Notes: generated by a model not told the origin, from the sequence alone. 64,000 bases of DNA from Chryseobacterium glaciei (GCF_001648155.1 NZ_CP015199.1:2918501-2982500); one strand, 5' to 3'. Positions 50,235-58,649 are shown, counted from the stretch's first letter. A program made the numbers and translations.

Positions 50235-52061
50235 ATGATAAAAAAGATATTTTCTATGGCATTATCTGTTACGGCTCTTTTTTCTGTGACAGCTTTGATG
50301 GCTCAACAACATTTTCAAACAGTACCTTTTCAATCCGGATATACGGCTGATGTGATCGCTAACGGTGTAGGTCCTTCCATAGCTTCTACAACAAATAATG
50401 TGGATGGAACTTATTATAATCTTGTTGCAAATGATTTTAAACCAACTCCAACAAGTATACCTCCTTCTTATGGATTACCAGCAAATGGTACTATTAGTTC
50501 AGGACTATCTTCAACCCCTGGATTAAAGTTCCAACTTGGAGATTTAAATGGAAATAATTCTTTAAGGCTAGTTAGTAATATTCCGGGAGCGATTGACAAT
50601 TCTGGGACTTTGGTATTATCTAATCCAGTGGCGGCAGTTAAACTTTATATGCTTGCTACTAGCGGACAGGGGACTGCTCAAGTAACAATAACAGTTAATT
50701 TTACAGATAATACAACTCAATCCTTTACAGAACAGGAGATTCCATTCTGGAATAGCACCAGAACAAATTATGCAATTAGAGGCATAGGGAGAGTTAATAG
50801 AAATACAGATGTGCTACAAACCTTTCCAGAGGATCCAAAGCTCTATCAAACTGTTCATAATATTGATGTAGTGAATCAGACTAAGTTGATTCAAAGTATT
50901 ACAGTAAAGAAAACTATTAATGAAGGAGTAGCTAATATCTTAGCTTTTTCTGTGGATGCTTATACGGATTGTGTAGAACCTATCACACAGCCTGCAGGAG
51001 CTATTACTTCAGCCTCAGCGCAGATTTCATGGACCATCCCTACCGGTACTCAGGCAGTAAGTCATGATATTTATTATAGTACAAGTCTGACGGCTCCTAC
51101 CAGCAGTACCACACCTAATTATTCAGGTGTAACGGGAGTAACTTATACCATTGGAAATTTGTCTCCTAATACCAAGTATTATTATTGGGTGAGAACGAAT
51201 TGTAATGGTATGATGAACCAGAGTCAATGGTCGTTACCAAAGTATTTTACTACGTTATGTGGTGTTACTGCTCTTCCATATACTTATGATTTTTATTATT
51301 TTAATAATTTTGAGTTTAAAACATGTTGGAATAATGCTTTATCAGGAGGAACTCCTGCTACAGGACCTACAGGTACTGCTTATGGCTGGCATAGGAACCC
51401 TTTCTTAAATATTGAGAATAATAATTGGGCAGCAACAGTTGTTATAGATGGTGTAAATAAGATTTCATGGACTACAACTCCACTTTTTGATTTTTCTGCG
51501 GGTGCATATAAGGTGAAGTTTAAGTATGGTTTAACACCTTATGGATCACCTTCTGCAACTCAAATGGGAGTCGACGATGTTGTACATTTTATGATTTCGA
51601 ATGATGGTGGAAATACATGGACAATACTAACAACTTGGGATCATAATAATAGTCCTTCAAATACTCCTAATGAGTATACTTATGACATACCTGGCAGTAT
51701 CAGTGCAACTACAAGATTTGCCTTTTATGCTAGCTCAGGAGCAATTAACGATCATTTTAGTATTAGTTTTTTTGTAGATGACTTTAGTGTTGAAAGTAAT
51801 GCTCCACTAAGTACTTCGGAAATGAGTAATCCGTCAAAAAAGACAGCAGTTCATCCTAATCCTTTTAAGGATGTTTTATATTTATTAGATACTAGGGAAT
51901 TGAAAAATGTAAGTGTCGGAGATGCATCAGGTAGAATTGTAAAAACATTTGAAGGTTCTGGAAAGGAACTTAATTTAAGTATGCTGAATGCGGGAGTATA
52001 TTTTGTGACTGTCATATTCAAAGACGGTTCAAAATCAACTACAAAAGTTATTAAGCAATAA
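50235..52061 (+). CDS. T9SS-secreted adhesin-like protein, tandem paralogue
   Basis: A 608-residue paralogue of the preceding protein. Signal peptide to ALMAQQ; the same N-terminal domain (SGYTADVIANGVG, then GLKFQLGDLNGNNSLRL); one fibronectin III domain (~255-350, SAQISWTIP to NTKYYYWVRTNC); one jelly-roll domain of a different type (~355-515, DFYYFNNFEFKTCW to FFVDDFSVE), like MAM/cleaved-adhesin domains; and a T9SS type A sorting domain (AVHPNPFKDVLYL to STTKVIKQ). The sorting domains of the two genes share the phrase KELNLS.LN.G.Y, and the 3' hairpins are nearly identical, so the pair arose by tandem duplication. Confidence 0.85.
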   Translation: MIKKIFSMALSVTALFSVTALMAQQHFQTVPFQSGYTADVIANGVGPSIASTTNNVDGTYYNLVANDFKPTPTSIPPSYGLPANGTISSGLSSTPGLKFQLGDLNGNNSLRLVSNIPGAIDNSGTLVLSNPVAAVKLYMLATSGQGTAQVTITVNFTDNTTQSFTEQEIPFWNSTRTNYAIRGIGRVNRNTDVLQTFPEDPKLYQTVHNIDVVNQTKLIQSITVKKTINEGVANILAFSVDAYTDCVEPITQPAGAITSASAQISWTIPTGTQAVSHDIYYSTSLTAPTSSTTPNYSGVTGVTYTIGNLSPNTKYYYWVRTNCNGMMNQSQWSLPKYFTTLCGVTALPYTYDFYYFNNFEFKTCWNNALSGGTPATGPTGTAYGWHRNPFLNIENNNWAATVVIDGVNKISWTTTPLFDFSAGAYKVKFKYGLTPYGSPSATQMGVDDVVHFMISNDGGNTWTILTTWDHNNSPSNTPNEYTYDIPGSISATTRFAFYASSGAINDHFSISFFVDDFSVESNAPLSTSEMSNPSKKTAVHPNPFKDVLYLLDTRELKNVSVGDASGRIVKTFEGSGKELNLSMLNAGVYFVTVIFKDGSKSTTKVIKQ

Positions 52062-52082
52062 TAAACTTTAAATTTAAAAATA

Positions 52083-52120
52083 GAAGGCAGTTATATTTTA
52101 TATATAGCTGTCTTTTTTTA
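52083..52120 (+). terminator. Terminator after the second T9SS adhesin-like gene
   Basis: The same AAGGCAGTTATAT hairpin as at 50149-50186, followed by TTTTTTTATTTAATT. Confidence 0.65.
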
Positions 52121-52190
52121 TTTAATTAAAATTGTAGGATAAGGTTCGTATAAATTTTGTTATTTTGAAAATTGTAAAAACCGAATTAAA

Positions 52191-52646
52191 ATGCAAATTA
52201 AAGCAGATTCTGTAGAAGATTATATTTCGAAAATTCCTGAGGAAAGACAAGAAATATTCAAGAAAATATTTGATACGATAACCGATAATTTACCTGAAGG
52301 TTTTCAGAAAGGCGTAAGTTATGGAATGGTTGGTTGGGATGTTCCTTTGGAAACTTATCCTGCGGGATATCATTGTACGCCGGGTTCACCGCTTCCGTTT
52401 ATGGGACTGGCGTCTCAAAAGAATTTCATCGCGTTTTATCATATGGGAATGTATGCAAAACCGGAATTATTAGATTGGTTTGTAGCCGAATTTCCAAAAC
52501 ATTCTAAAAGAAAACTCGATATGGGAAAATCATGCGTCTGTTTCAAGAAAATGGATGATATTCCGTTAGAATTATTAGCTGAGGTGAGCAAAAAAATGAC
52601 TGTACAAGATTGGATTACTATTTATGAAACAAATTTTAAGAAATAA
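52191..52646 (+). CDS. DUF1801 (YdhG-like) protein
   Basis: A 151-residue soluble protein. The start, SVEDYISKIPEERQEIFKKI, and the middle, ISYGM-type VSYGMVGW and KNFIAFYHMG, fit the DUF1801/YdhG-like family, which resembles frataxin in fold and has been linked to intracellular iron in some bacteria. It also has an insertion with YPAGYHCTPGSPLPF that the short forms lack, and the C-terminal MGKSCVCFKKMDDIP. Function here unknown. Its last 23 bases overlap the next gene, so the two are probably translated together. Confidence 0.85.
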   Translation: MQIKADSVEDYISKIPEERQEIFKKIFDTITDNLPEGFQKGVSYGMVGWDVPLETYPAGYHCTPGSPLPFMGLASQKNFIAFYHMGMYAKPELLDWFVAEFPKHSKRKLDMGKSCVCFKKMDDIPLELLAEVSKKMTVQDWITIYETNFKK

Positions 52647-53280
52647 ATTTTTACTAAAAATACTTGTAGCTATTTTTCTTTTAAACTTAATTATAAATTG
52701 TAAAAACACACAAAGTTCAGGGTTGAAAAATGGCGATTTACTTTTTGTTACTGCAAAAGAAACAGGATTATCAGGGGCAATTAATAATGTAACTCAAAAA
52801 CAGAAAAGCACGTCTTTTGATCATATCGGAATTTTAGAAAAGAAAGGAAATGAAGCATTTGTTCTTCATGCCGCTCCAAAAGGCGGTTCGCAAAAACAAA
52901 ATTTGAAAGATTTTCTGAAAGATCAGGCGAATGATGGACAAAGAGTCGTTTTGTATCGTTTAAAACCCGAATACCAAAATACAATTCCTGCTGCCATTCA
53001 AAAAGCAGAAAGTATGTTGGGAAAACCTTATAATTTCAATTATATCTTAGATGAAAACTCTTATTACTGTTCAGATTTTATTGAAAGAGCTTTTCGAAAA
53101 GACAATATTTTTAAATTAGAACCTATGACTTTCATTGATCCTAAAACAGGAAAAACCAATGAATTTTGGGAACAATTCTACCAAAAGAAAAATCTTAAAG
53201 TTCCGGAAGGTGAGTTAGGTTGCAATCCAAACGGATTGGCCGCATCAGATAAATTGGAAAGAATAAAAGAATTAAAATAA
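52624..53280 (+). CDS. YiiX/YebB-like NlpC/P60-superfamily lipoprotein
   Basis: A 218-residue protein with signal peptide and lipobox IINC (Cys26). The mature domain has the permuted papain-like motifs of YiiX/YebB proteins: KNGDLLFVTA (~35), catalytic His in SFDHIGILEK (~66) and nucleophile Cys in NSYYCSDFIERAF (~146-158). It would be a lipid-anchored cysteine hydrolase of the envelope, with peptidoglycan peptide or lipid-linked amide substrates typical of the group. The start overlaps the DUF1801 gene by 23 bases; no later Met would leave the signal peptide intact. Confidence 0.85.
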   Translation: MKQILRNKFLLKILVAIFLLNLIINCKNTQSSGLKNGDLLFVTAKETGLSGAINNVTQKQKSTSFDHIGILEKKGNEAFVLHAAPKGGSQKQNLKDFLKDQANDGQRVVLYRLKPEYQNTIPAAIQKAESMLGKPYNFNYILDENSYYCSDFIERAFRKDNIFKLEPMTFIDPKTGKTNEFWEQFYQKKNLKVPEGELGCNPNGLAASDKLERIKELK

Positions 53281-53281
53281 T

Positions 53282-53383
53282 TAGGAATAAGGAATAAGGA
53301 ATAAGGAATAAGGAATAAGGAATAAGGAATAAGGAATAAGGAATAAGGAATAAGGAATAAGGAATAAGGAATAAGGAATAAGT
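53282..53383. repeat. Tandem heptamer repeat (GGAATAA, about 14 copies)
   Basis: About 100 bases of the 7-base unit GGAATAA repeated without interruption, beginning 2 bases after the YiiX-like stop codon. A simple tandem array of this kind is prone to copy-number change. Stop codons occur in several frames. Confidence 0.95.
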
Positions 53384-53433
53384 TTAAAAATAAATTTCTT
53401 CTTAAATATTCAGATATTTATAAAACAGTACAT

Positions 53434-53500
53434 ATCAATAGGAACGGGCTTTAGCCCGTTTTATTTTTGCCAAAATTCCAAAGGCTTTAGCCAAAACTTA
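53434..53500. repeat. Interspersed palindromic repeat, copy 2 (GGCTTTAGCC type)
   Basis: The same pair of palindromes as at 7095-7160: AACGGGCTTTAGCCCGTTT preceded by CAATAGG, then GGCTTTAGCC followed by AAAACTTA, with a different AT-rich spacer. Confidence 0.7.
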
Positions 53501-53533
53501 AAAAACTTAATAAATAATGTGTTAAAATTCAAA

Positions 53534-53561
53534 ATTAGTAGTCTACTAATTTGGTGGACTA
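53534..53561. promoter_or_regulatory. Candidate operator upstream of the NIL-domain gene
   Basis: Two overlapping palindromes: ATTAGTAG-T-CTACTAAT (53534-53550, perfect) and TAGTCTAC-7-GTGGACTA (53539-53561, one mismatch). The pair covers the -33 position relative to the -7 box at 53573, the usual place of a repressor site. The cognate regulator is not in the window. An Rrf2- or other winged-helix-type protein is a guess. Confidence 0.5.
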
Positions 53562-53572
53562 ATATTTTTTTA

Positions 53573-53580
53573 TATTTTTG
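53573..53580 (+). promoter_or_regulatory. -7 promoter box of the NIL-domain gene
   Basis: TATTTTTG, matching TAnnTTTG, 67 bases before the ATG at 53648. That gives a leader of about 60 bases, longer than most here. Confidence 0.5.
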
Positions 53581-53647
53581 TCAAAGATTTAAAACAAATG
53601 AGATGAATTAAATCAAGAACAGTCTAACCAAAAAAAAATATTTAGTT

Positions 53648-53959
53648 ATGATTACACCAAATCCAACTGTGCAGATTTTACACAACAGAATTAATCTGCA
53701 AAAAAAAGAATTGATATTAGAAATAGAGTTAAATGGCAAGATGAAATTCGAGCATTTAATGAATACTATTTATAATCAGTTCGGAATTTGTCACAAGGTG
53801 TTATCGGCTAATGTGGAGTACGTTAACGGGCGTAGTTTTGGTTCGGTTCAATTATATATTAATGTAACTTCAGAAGAATATCAGGAACTTGAGTTCTTTC
53901 TGAATAAAAATAAACTTCTAAATACGACTGTAGAATATCTCTGCAGAAAGTATTTTTAG
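53648..53959 (+). CDS. Stand-alone NIL-domain protein
   Basis: A 103-residue protein that looks like the NIL domain, the ferredoxin-like methionine-sensing domain at the C-terminus of MetN transporters. The central part, LSANVEYVNGRSFGSVQLYI, corresponds to the NIL block with an IL.g.iey..g..fG.l...l pattern, followed by a helix (EEYQELEFFLNKNKLL) and a final strand (TTVEYL). No ATPase or membrane part is present. It may be a small sulfur amino-acid sensor; this is inferred from the fold. It has its own promoter with a palindromic operator and a terminator. Confidence 0.7.
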   Translation: MITPNPTVQILHNRINLQKKELILEIELNGKMKFEHLMNTIYNQFGICHKVLSANVEYVNGRSFGSVQLYINVTSEEYQELEFFLNKNKLLNTTVEYLCRKYF

Positions 53960-53985
53960 GGGAGGTTCATATAGTTTTAATTACG

Positions 53986-54016
53986 AAAGTGTTCAGTTTA
54001 CTGAGCGCTTTTTTTA
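53986..54016 (+). terminator. Terminator after the NIL-domain gene
   Basis: AAAGTGTTCAG and CTGAGCGCTTT pair with two G-U pairs around TTTA, followed by TTTTTATTTT. Confidence 0.7.
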
Positions 54017-54071
54017 TTTTAAATTATAATTAAAAAAAGGTTATTTTTAAGCTAAATTAAAATCGAAATCT

Positions 54072-54626
54072 ATGATCATTCTAATTATTGTAATCGCATT
54101 AGCTGTAATATTTCTTCTTTATGGAGTTTCCATTTATAACCAATTGGTAAAACTGAGAAATCTGGTTCAGGAAGCTTGGAGCAGTATCGATGTAATGCTT
54201 AAAAAACGTCACGATCTTATCCCGAACCTTGTAGAAACGGTAAAAGGTTACGCAACCCACGAACGCGAAACATTGGACAGTGTGACAAGAGCAAGGGCTC
54301 AGGCTGTAGGCGCAAATTCGGTAGAATCTAAGGAAGCTGCAGAGAAAAATCTGAATCAGGCAATGATGAATTTATTCGCTGTTGCAGAGCAATATCCGGA
54401 TTTGAAAGCAAATACTAATTTCCAACAACTACAATCTGAACTGACTTCCATAGAAAACGATATCGAAAAATCAAGAAGATATTACAACGGAACCGTTCGT
54501 GATAACAATACATTGGTAGAATCTTTTCCTAGTAATATTATCGCCAACATGTATAAATTCGTGAAATCTCCGTTCTTCGAATTAGAAAATGCTGCGGAAA
54601 GAGAAGTTCCAACTGTAAAGTTTTAA
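54072..54626 (+). CDS. lemA: LemA-family protein
   Basis: A 184-residue protein with an N-terminal membrane helix (~2-20, IILIIVIALAVIFLLYGVSI) and a four-helix domain. It has the LemA signature: YNQLVKLRNLVQEAWSSIDV, LKKRHDLIPNLVETVKGYA, and the C-terminal SIENDIEKSRRYYNGTVRDN and FPSNIIA. LemA proteins occur next to DUF2207 or TPM-domain membrane proteins in many bacteria; the exact role is not known, though an envelope or stress link has been reported for relatives. It lies 3 bases before the DUF2207 gene. Confidence 0.93.
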   Translation: MIILIIVIALAVIFLLYGVSIYNQLVKLRNLVQEAWSSIDVMLKKRHDLIPNLVETVKGYATHERETLDSVTRARAQAVGANSVESKEAAEKNLNQAMMNLFAVAEQYPDLKANTNFQQLQSELTSIENDIEKSRRYYNGTVRDNNTLVESFPSNIIANMYKFVKSPFFELENAAEREVPTVKF

Positions 54627-54629
54627 AGA

Positions 54630-56546
54630 ATGAAAAAGTTTTTAGTACTTTTTTATTTGCTGACTTTTACGCTCGCTTTTTCGCAGGAAGAAGATAGTTT
54701 AAGTGAGAACAAAAATGGAATTGAACGGATCACTTCTTTTCATTCTGATATTAATGTTGATAAAAAATCTGCGCTGAATATTACAGAAAACATCAACGTC
54801 CACAGTCTTGGAATTAATATCAAACGTGGAATTTACCGTGCGCTTCCTTTGTCGAGAAACTTAAATAACAAAACTCAGAAAGTAAAATACGATATCATCT
54901 CCGTTAAAAAAGATGGAGTAGAGGAGGATTATCATGAAGAAACCGGAGATGGTTATCTGAAAATATATGTCGGAAATAAGGATGTAATTCTAAGTCCGGG
55001 CGATTATAAATATGAAATAAAGTATAAAACAGAAAATCAGATCGGATTTTTTGATAAATACGATGAGGTATATTGGAACGTAAACGGCACAGTCTGGGAT
55101 TTTGCAATAGATACAATTTCAGCAAAGGTAACCCTTCCTGATGGCGCAAAAATTCTTCAAAATTCATGCTACACGGGTTCTTACGGAAATAATTCTCAAA
55201 ATTGTAGTTCTAAAGTTTTGTCTGATAATTCGATGGAATGGTCTGCAACTAATTTAGCTCCGAATGAAGGATTGACAATTGCCGCAGGATTTCAAAAAGG
55301 AATTATGATTCCACCGCCACCGCCAACTTTTCTCGAAAAATTTGGAATTTTAATCGGTGGAATTATCATATTATTTGGATTGATTTTCTATTACTATTCA
55401 ACATGGAGAAAATATGGTGTTGATCCGCAAAAGCCAACAGTTTATCCACAATTCAATGTTCCGGAAGACCTTTCACCGGCTTCAATGGGATATTTGGAAA
55501 ATGAAAGTTTTAAAAATAAATTTCTAACCGCCTCAATCGTCAATCTTGCTGTAAAAGGTTATTTAAAAATAGTTGAAGGCGAAGATTCGGGAATTTTAGG
55601 TTTGTTCAGTACAAAAACATTTACTTTAAATAAATTAAAAGAGCCCGATCAGGCTTTACCAAAGGAAGAAATCAACTTAATGAATACTCTTTTCACGGGA
55701 AATGATACCTTAAAGTTTGATGGAAAATATAATTCAAAAATTGAAAATGTTGTTAATAGCTTCAAAGGAACATTGGCATTTCAGCATGATAAATTTTTAA
55801 ATGAAGGAAATAATTTTTCAAAAGTTGTTGTGCCGATTTTAATCATGACGGTTGTATATGCTTTAGGTTTATTTATAAGCTATAAAATAGATCCGGAGCC
55901 AGAAAAAATGGCTGGTGGAATAGCTGTATACGTTATTTCTTTAATCATATTTTTTGTAGTATCATTTTTGTCAAGCAGAGTTTCATGGAAATTTTTAATT
56001 CCTATTCCAATCTTTGTTATCATTGGATTGATTGGTTTTATTAAACTAGGAAACGGCGGAAGTGAACTTATTAATTTTGGTATTTGTTACTTCTTTATTA
56101 TTCTAGGATTTACTTCTTTGATGATTTATCAATATGTAATTAAAAGACCGTCAGAAGAAAAATTGAGACAAAAATCTTTAATTGAAGGCTTCAAAATGTA
56201 CATGGGAGCAGCTGAAAATGAACAGTTGAAATTTCACAATCCTCCTCAAATGACACCACAGGTTTTCGAAACATTACTTCCCTTTGCAATGGTTTTGGGA
56301 GTGGATGATATTTGGGGAGAGAAATTTGATACGATGGTTAAAAACATGGCGAACGGAACGGAATATGTTCACGCTTGGTATATTGGAAGTTCGATCAATC
56401 ATTTAAGCTTTGGAAATACACTGAACTCAAGTCTTACCAATTCCATAAGATCTGCAGCTACGCAACCGTCAAGCTCAAGCAGCGGTTCCGGTGGTGGCGG
56501 ATTCTCCGGTGGAGGTGGCGGAGGCGGTGGAGGCGGAGGCTGGTAA
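54630..56546 (+). CDS. DUF2207 membrane protein
   Basis: A 638-residue protein with a signal peptide (to LAFSQ, ~19), an extracytoplasmic beta-rich DUF2207 domain (~30-230, ITSFHSDINVDKKSALNI, IKRGIYRALPL), a membrane helix (~245-260), a cytoplasmic region with the DLSPASMGYLEN motif, two or more further membrane helices (~400-510), and a low-complexity tail, GSGGGGFSGGGG and more Gly, ending in Trp. The layout and the adjacent lemA are typical of the family. Function unknown. The Gly/Ser tail is typical of the family and probably disordered. Confidence 0.9.
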   Translation: MKKFLVLFYLLTFTLAFSQEEDSLSENKNGIERITSFHSDINVDKKSALNITENINVHSLGINIKRGIYRALPLSRNLNNKTQKVKYDIISVKKDGVEEDYHEETGDGYLKIYVGNKDVILSPGDYKYEIKYKTENQIGFFDKYDEVYWNVNGTVWDFAIDTISAKVTLPDGAKILQNSCYTGSYGNNSQNCSSKVLSDNSMEWSATNLAPNEGLTIAAGFQKGIMIPPPPPTFLEKFGILIGGIIILFGLIFYYYSTWRKYGVDPQKPTVYPQFNVPEDLSPASMGYLENESFKNKFLTASIVNLAVKGYLKIVEGEDSGILGLFSTKTFTLNKLKEPDQALPKEEINLMNTLFTGNDTLKFDGKYNSKIENVVNSFKGTLAFQHDKFLNEGNNFSKVVVPILIMTVVYALGLFISYKIDPEPEKMAGGIAVYVISLIIFFVVSFLSSRVSWKFLIPIPIFVIIGLIGFIKLGNGGSELINFGICYFFIILGFTSLMIYQYVIKRPSEEKLRQKSLIEGFKMYMGAAENEQLKFHNPPQMTPQVFETLLPFAMVLGVDDIWGEKFDTMVKNMANGTEYVHAWYIGSSINHLSFGNTLNSSLTNSIRSAATQPSSSSSGSGGGGFSGGGGGGGGGGGW

Positions 56547-56567
56547 TCCGAACTTCTCAAAAAAATA

Positions 56568-56598
56568 AAAAGCGTTCAAAATTTTGAACGCTTTTACT
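56568..56598. terminator. Bidirectional terminator
   Basis: Arms AAAAGCGTTCAAA and TTTGAACGCTTTT form a long stem with A/T-runs on both sides. It serves the lemA-DUF2207 operon and the convergent murA operon. Confidence 0.8.
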
Positions 56599-56651
56599 TT
56601 ATAATACAGGCTAAAAACGAATATCTAAATTCTAACCTCTAGTTTCTTATC

Positions 56652-57959
56652 TTAAATTCTTTCAATATCAGCTCCGATTGCTTTCAATCTCCCGTCAATA
56701 TTTTCGTAACCTCTGTCGATTTGCTCGATATTGTGGATAATTGATTTTCCTTCCGCAGAAAGTGCAGCAATAAGAAGTGCATTTCCGGCTCTGATATCTG
56801 GAGAAACCATTGTTGTTCCTCTTAATGGAGCTTCTTGATTAAGACCGATCACAGTTGCTCTGTGCGGATCACAAAGAATGATCTGCGCTCCCATGTCGAT
56901 CACTTTATCAACGAAGAATAATCTTGATTCAAACATTTTTTGATGAACCAAAAGACTTCCTTTTGCTTGAGTTGCCACCACTAAAATAATAGACAACAAA
57001 TCCGGAGTGAACCCCGGCCAAGGCGCATCAGAAATCGTTAAAATAGATCCGTCAATGAATTTCTGGATCTTATAATTTTCCTGAGCAGGAATATAAATAT
57101 CGTCATTGCTTTGTTCAAGCTGAATTCCTAGTTTTCTAAATGTGTTTGGAATAACGCCAAGTTGGTTCCAGTTTACATTTTTAATGGTAATTTCAGATTT
57201 TGTCATAGCAGCAAGACCGATCCAAGATCCGATCTCAACCATGTCTGGAAGCATTGTATGTTCAGTTCCGTGAAGGTGGCTTACCCCTTCAATTGTTACT
57301 AAATTAGAACCAATCCCTGAAATATTGGCACCCATTCTGTTCAGCATTTTACAAAGTTGCTGAAGATAAGGCTCACACGCTGCGTTATAAATTCTTGTTT
57401 TACCTTTTGCCAAAGCTGCTGCCATTACGATATTGGCAGTCCCTGTTACAGAAGCTTCTTCCAATAAAATAAATTTACCGTTAAGTTCCTTAGCTTTTAA
57501 TGAATAAAAGAATTCCTCTTCATCATAATGAAATTCTGCGCCAAGTTCTACAAGTCCTTGAAAGTGAGTGTCTAATCTTCTTCTTCCGATTTTGTCACCA
57601 CCAGGAGTCGGCATATAAGCTTCACCGTATCTTGCCAACATAGGTCCCATTAGCATGATAGAACCACGAAGTTTTGCTCCGTCTTTTTTGAATTCGTTGG
57701 ATTTTATATAATCGAAGTTTACTTTATCAGCCTTGAAAGTGTAATCACCATGTCCGTTTTTGGTTACTTTTACACCAAAATCTCCAAGAATTTCAATCAG
57801 TCTATTGACATCATGGATATCCGGAATGTTTTTAATTCTTACCTCTTCATCAGTTAATAAAACTGCACACAAAATTTGAAGAGCTTCATTCTTAGCTCCC
57901 TGTGGAGTAATTTCACCTTGCAGTCTTTTTCCTCCTCTTATTTGAAATGTTCCACTCAT
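56652..57959 (-). CDS. murA: UDP-N-acetylglucosamine 1-carboxyvinyltransferase
   Basis: A 435-residue EPSP-synthase-fold enzyme for the first committed step of peptidoglycan synthesis. Typical blocks: FQIRGGKRLQGEITPQGAKNEAL (here only partly needed: GAKNEAL), LRGSIMLMGPMLAR (~97-110), ASVTGTANIVMAAALAKGKT (~170) and DIRAGNALLIAALSAEG (~390). The catalytic loop reads PTPGGDKIGRR, with Asp122 where most MurA have Cys (Cys115 in E. coli), the residue fosfomycin alkylates. So it should be active but intrinsically insensitive to fosfomycin. It starts right after the DUF4290 stop codon, so the two form an operon. Confidence 0.93.
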   Translation of the reverse strand: MSGTFQIRGGKRLQGEITPQGAKNEALQILCAVLLTDEEVRIKNIPDIHDVNRLIEILGDFGVKVTKNGHGDYTFKADKVNFDYIKSNEFKKDGAKLRGSIMLMGPMLARYGEAYMPTPGGDKIGRRRLDTHFQGLVELGAEFHYDEEEFFYSLKAKELNGKFILLEEASVTGTANIVMAAALAKGKTRIYNAACEPYLQQLCKMLNRMGANISGIGSNLVTIEGVSHLHGTEHTMLPDMVEIGSWIGLAAMTKSEITIKNVNWNQLGVIPNTFRKLGIQLEQSNDDIYIPAQENYKIQKFIDGSILTISDAPWPGFTPDLLSIILVVATQAKGSLLVHQKMFESRLFFVDKVIDMGAQIILCDPHRATVIGLNQEAPLRGTTMVSPDIRAGNALLIAALSAEGKSIIHNIEQIDRGYENIDGRLKAIGADIERI

Positions 57960-58643
57960 TTACTTTCTGTTATTGTTGTTAGTGTTGCTTCTGTTATTGT
58001 TATTATTGTTGTGCCTTCTTTTATTGGGCTGGTTTTGGTTTCTGTTATTATTACTGTTGCTTCTGTTATTGTTGTTTCGGTTGTTGTTGGTAGTATAGTA
58101 GATCTTACTCTTTTCAAGAGATTCTATATTGGTAAGATCCAACCTGTTATCCGAAAGCTCTTTCAAATGACGGAAAATCACATCATCAGTAACATGCTCT
58201 TTATTATAAACATTATAAGATTTCTTCATATTATTGGCAATTACCTCCTTCAAAGCTTCTTTTTCGTCGCCAGGTTCTAGTTCTATTGCTTTTTCTATTA
58301 ATTGAAGAATACTTTTTCCGTAAAATTTAAAATCTCCCTGTAATTTAGGGTATTCCATTGTTTTTGGTTTCTCTGCCAATTGCTCTCTTGTAGGAAATGG
58401 ATATGGTGAATCTACATCCAGATCATAATTAGCTAAAATAAAAAGATGATCCCAAAGTTTATGTTTATAATTGTCTTCATCACGAAGTTGTGGGTTTCTT
58501 TGACCCATAAAATCGATGATCGCCATCGCCATTTCGCTTCTTTCATCCCTGTCAGAAAGCTCTTTGCAACGCTCAACCAACTGTTGTATTATTCTGCCGT
58601 ATTCGGGCATATGAAGCTGGGTTTTTTGGGTATTGTATTCCAT
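57960..58643 (-). CDS. DUF4290 protein with Asn/Arg-rich tail
   Basis: A 227-residue protein found upstream of murA in Bacteroidota. The DUF4290 domain covers about residues 1-180: EYNTQKTQLHMPEYGRIIQ, then MGQRNPQLRD, then HKLWDHLFILANYDLDVDSPY, then VIANNMKKSYNVYN. The last ~45 residues are almost only Asn, Arg, Ser, Gln and Lys, a low-complexity basic tail that could bind RNA or be flexible. The start at 58643 is chosen because the -7 box at 58650-58657 covers the longer frame's start at 58652. Function unknown. It directly abuts murA. Confidence 0.85.
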   Translation of the reverse strand: MEYNTQKTQLHMPEYGRIIQQLVERCKELSDRDERSEMAMAIIDFMGQRNPQLRDEDNYKHKLWDHLFILANYDLDVDSPYPFPTREQLAEKPKTMEYPKLQGDFKFYGKSILQLIEKAIELEPGDEKEALKEVIANNMKKSYNVYNKEHVTDDVIFRHLKELSDNRLDLTNIESLEKSKIYYTTNNNRNNNNRSNSNNNRNQNQPNKRRHNNNNNNRSNTNNNNRK

Positions 58644-58649
58644 AGTATG

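Noticed and set aside
53282-53383. CRISPR array
   Set aside because: The unit is only 7 bases, with no spacers and no cas genes in the window.
57876-58280. Plus-strand frame of 134 codons opposite DUF4290
   Set aside because: It is the complement of the Asn-codon repeats (GTT/ATT), giving a valine/isoleucine-rich string; the minus-strand gene is clearly real.
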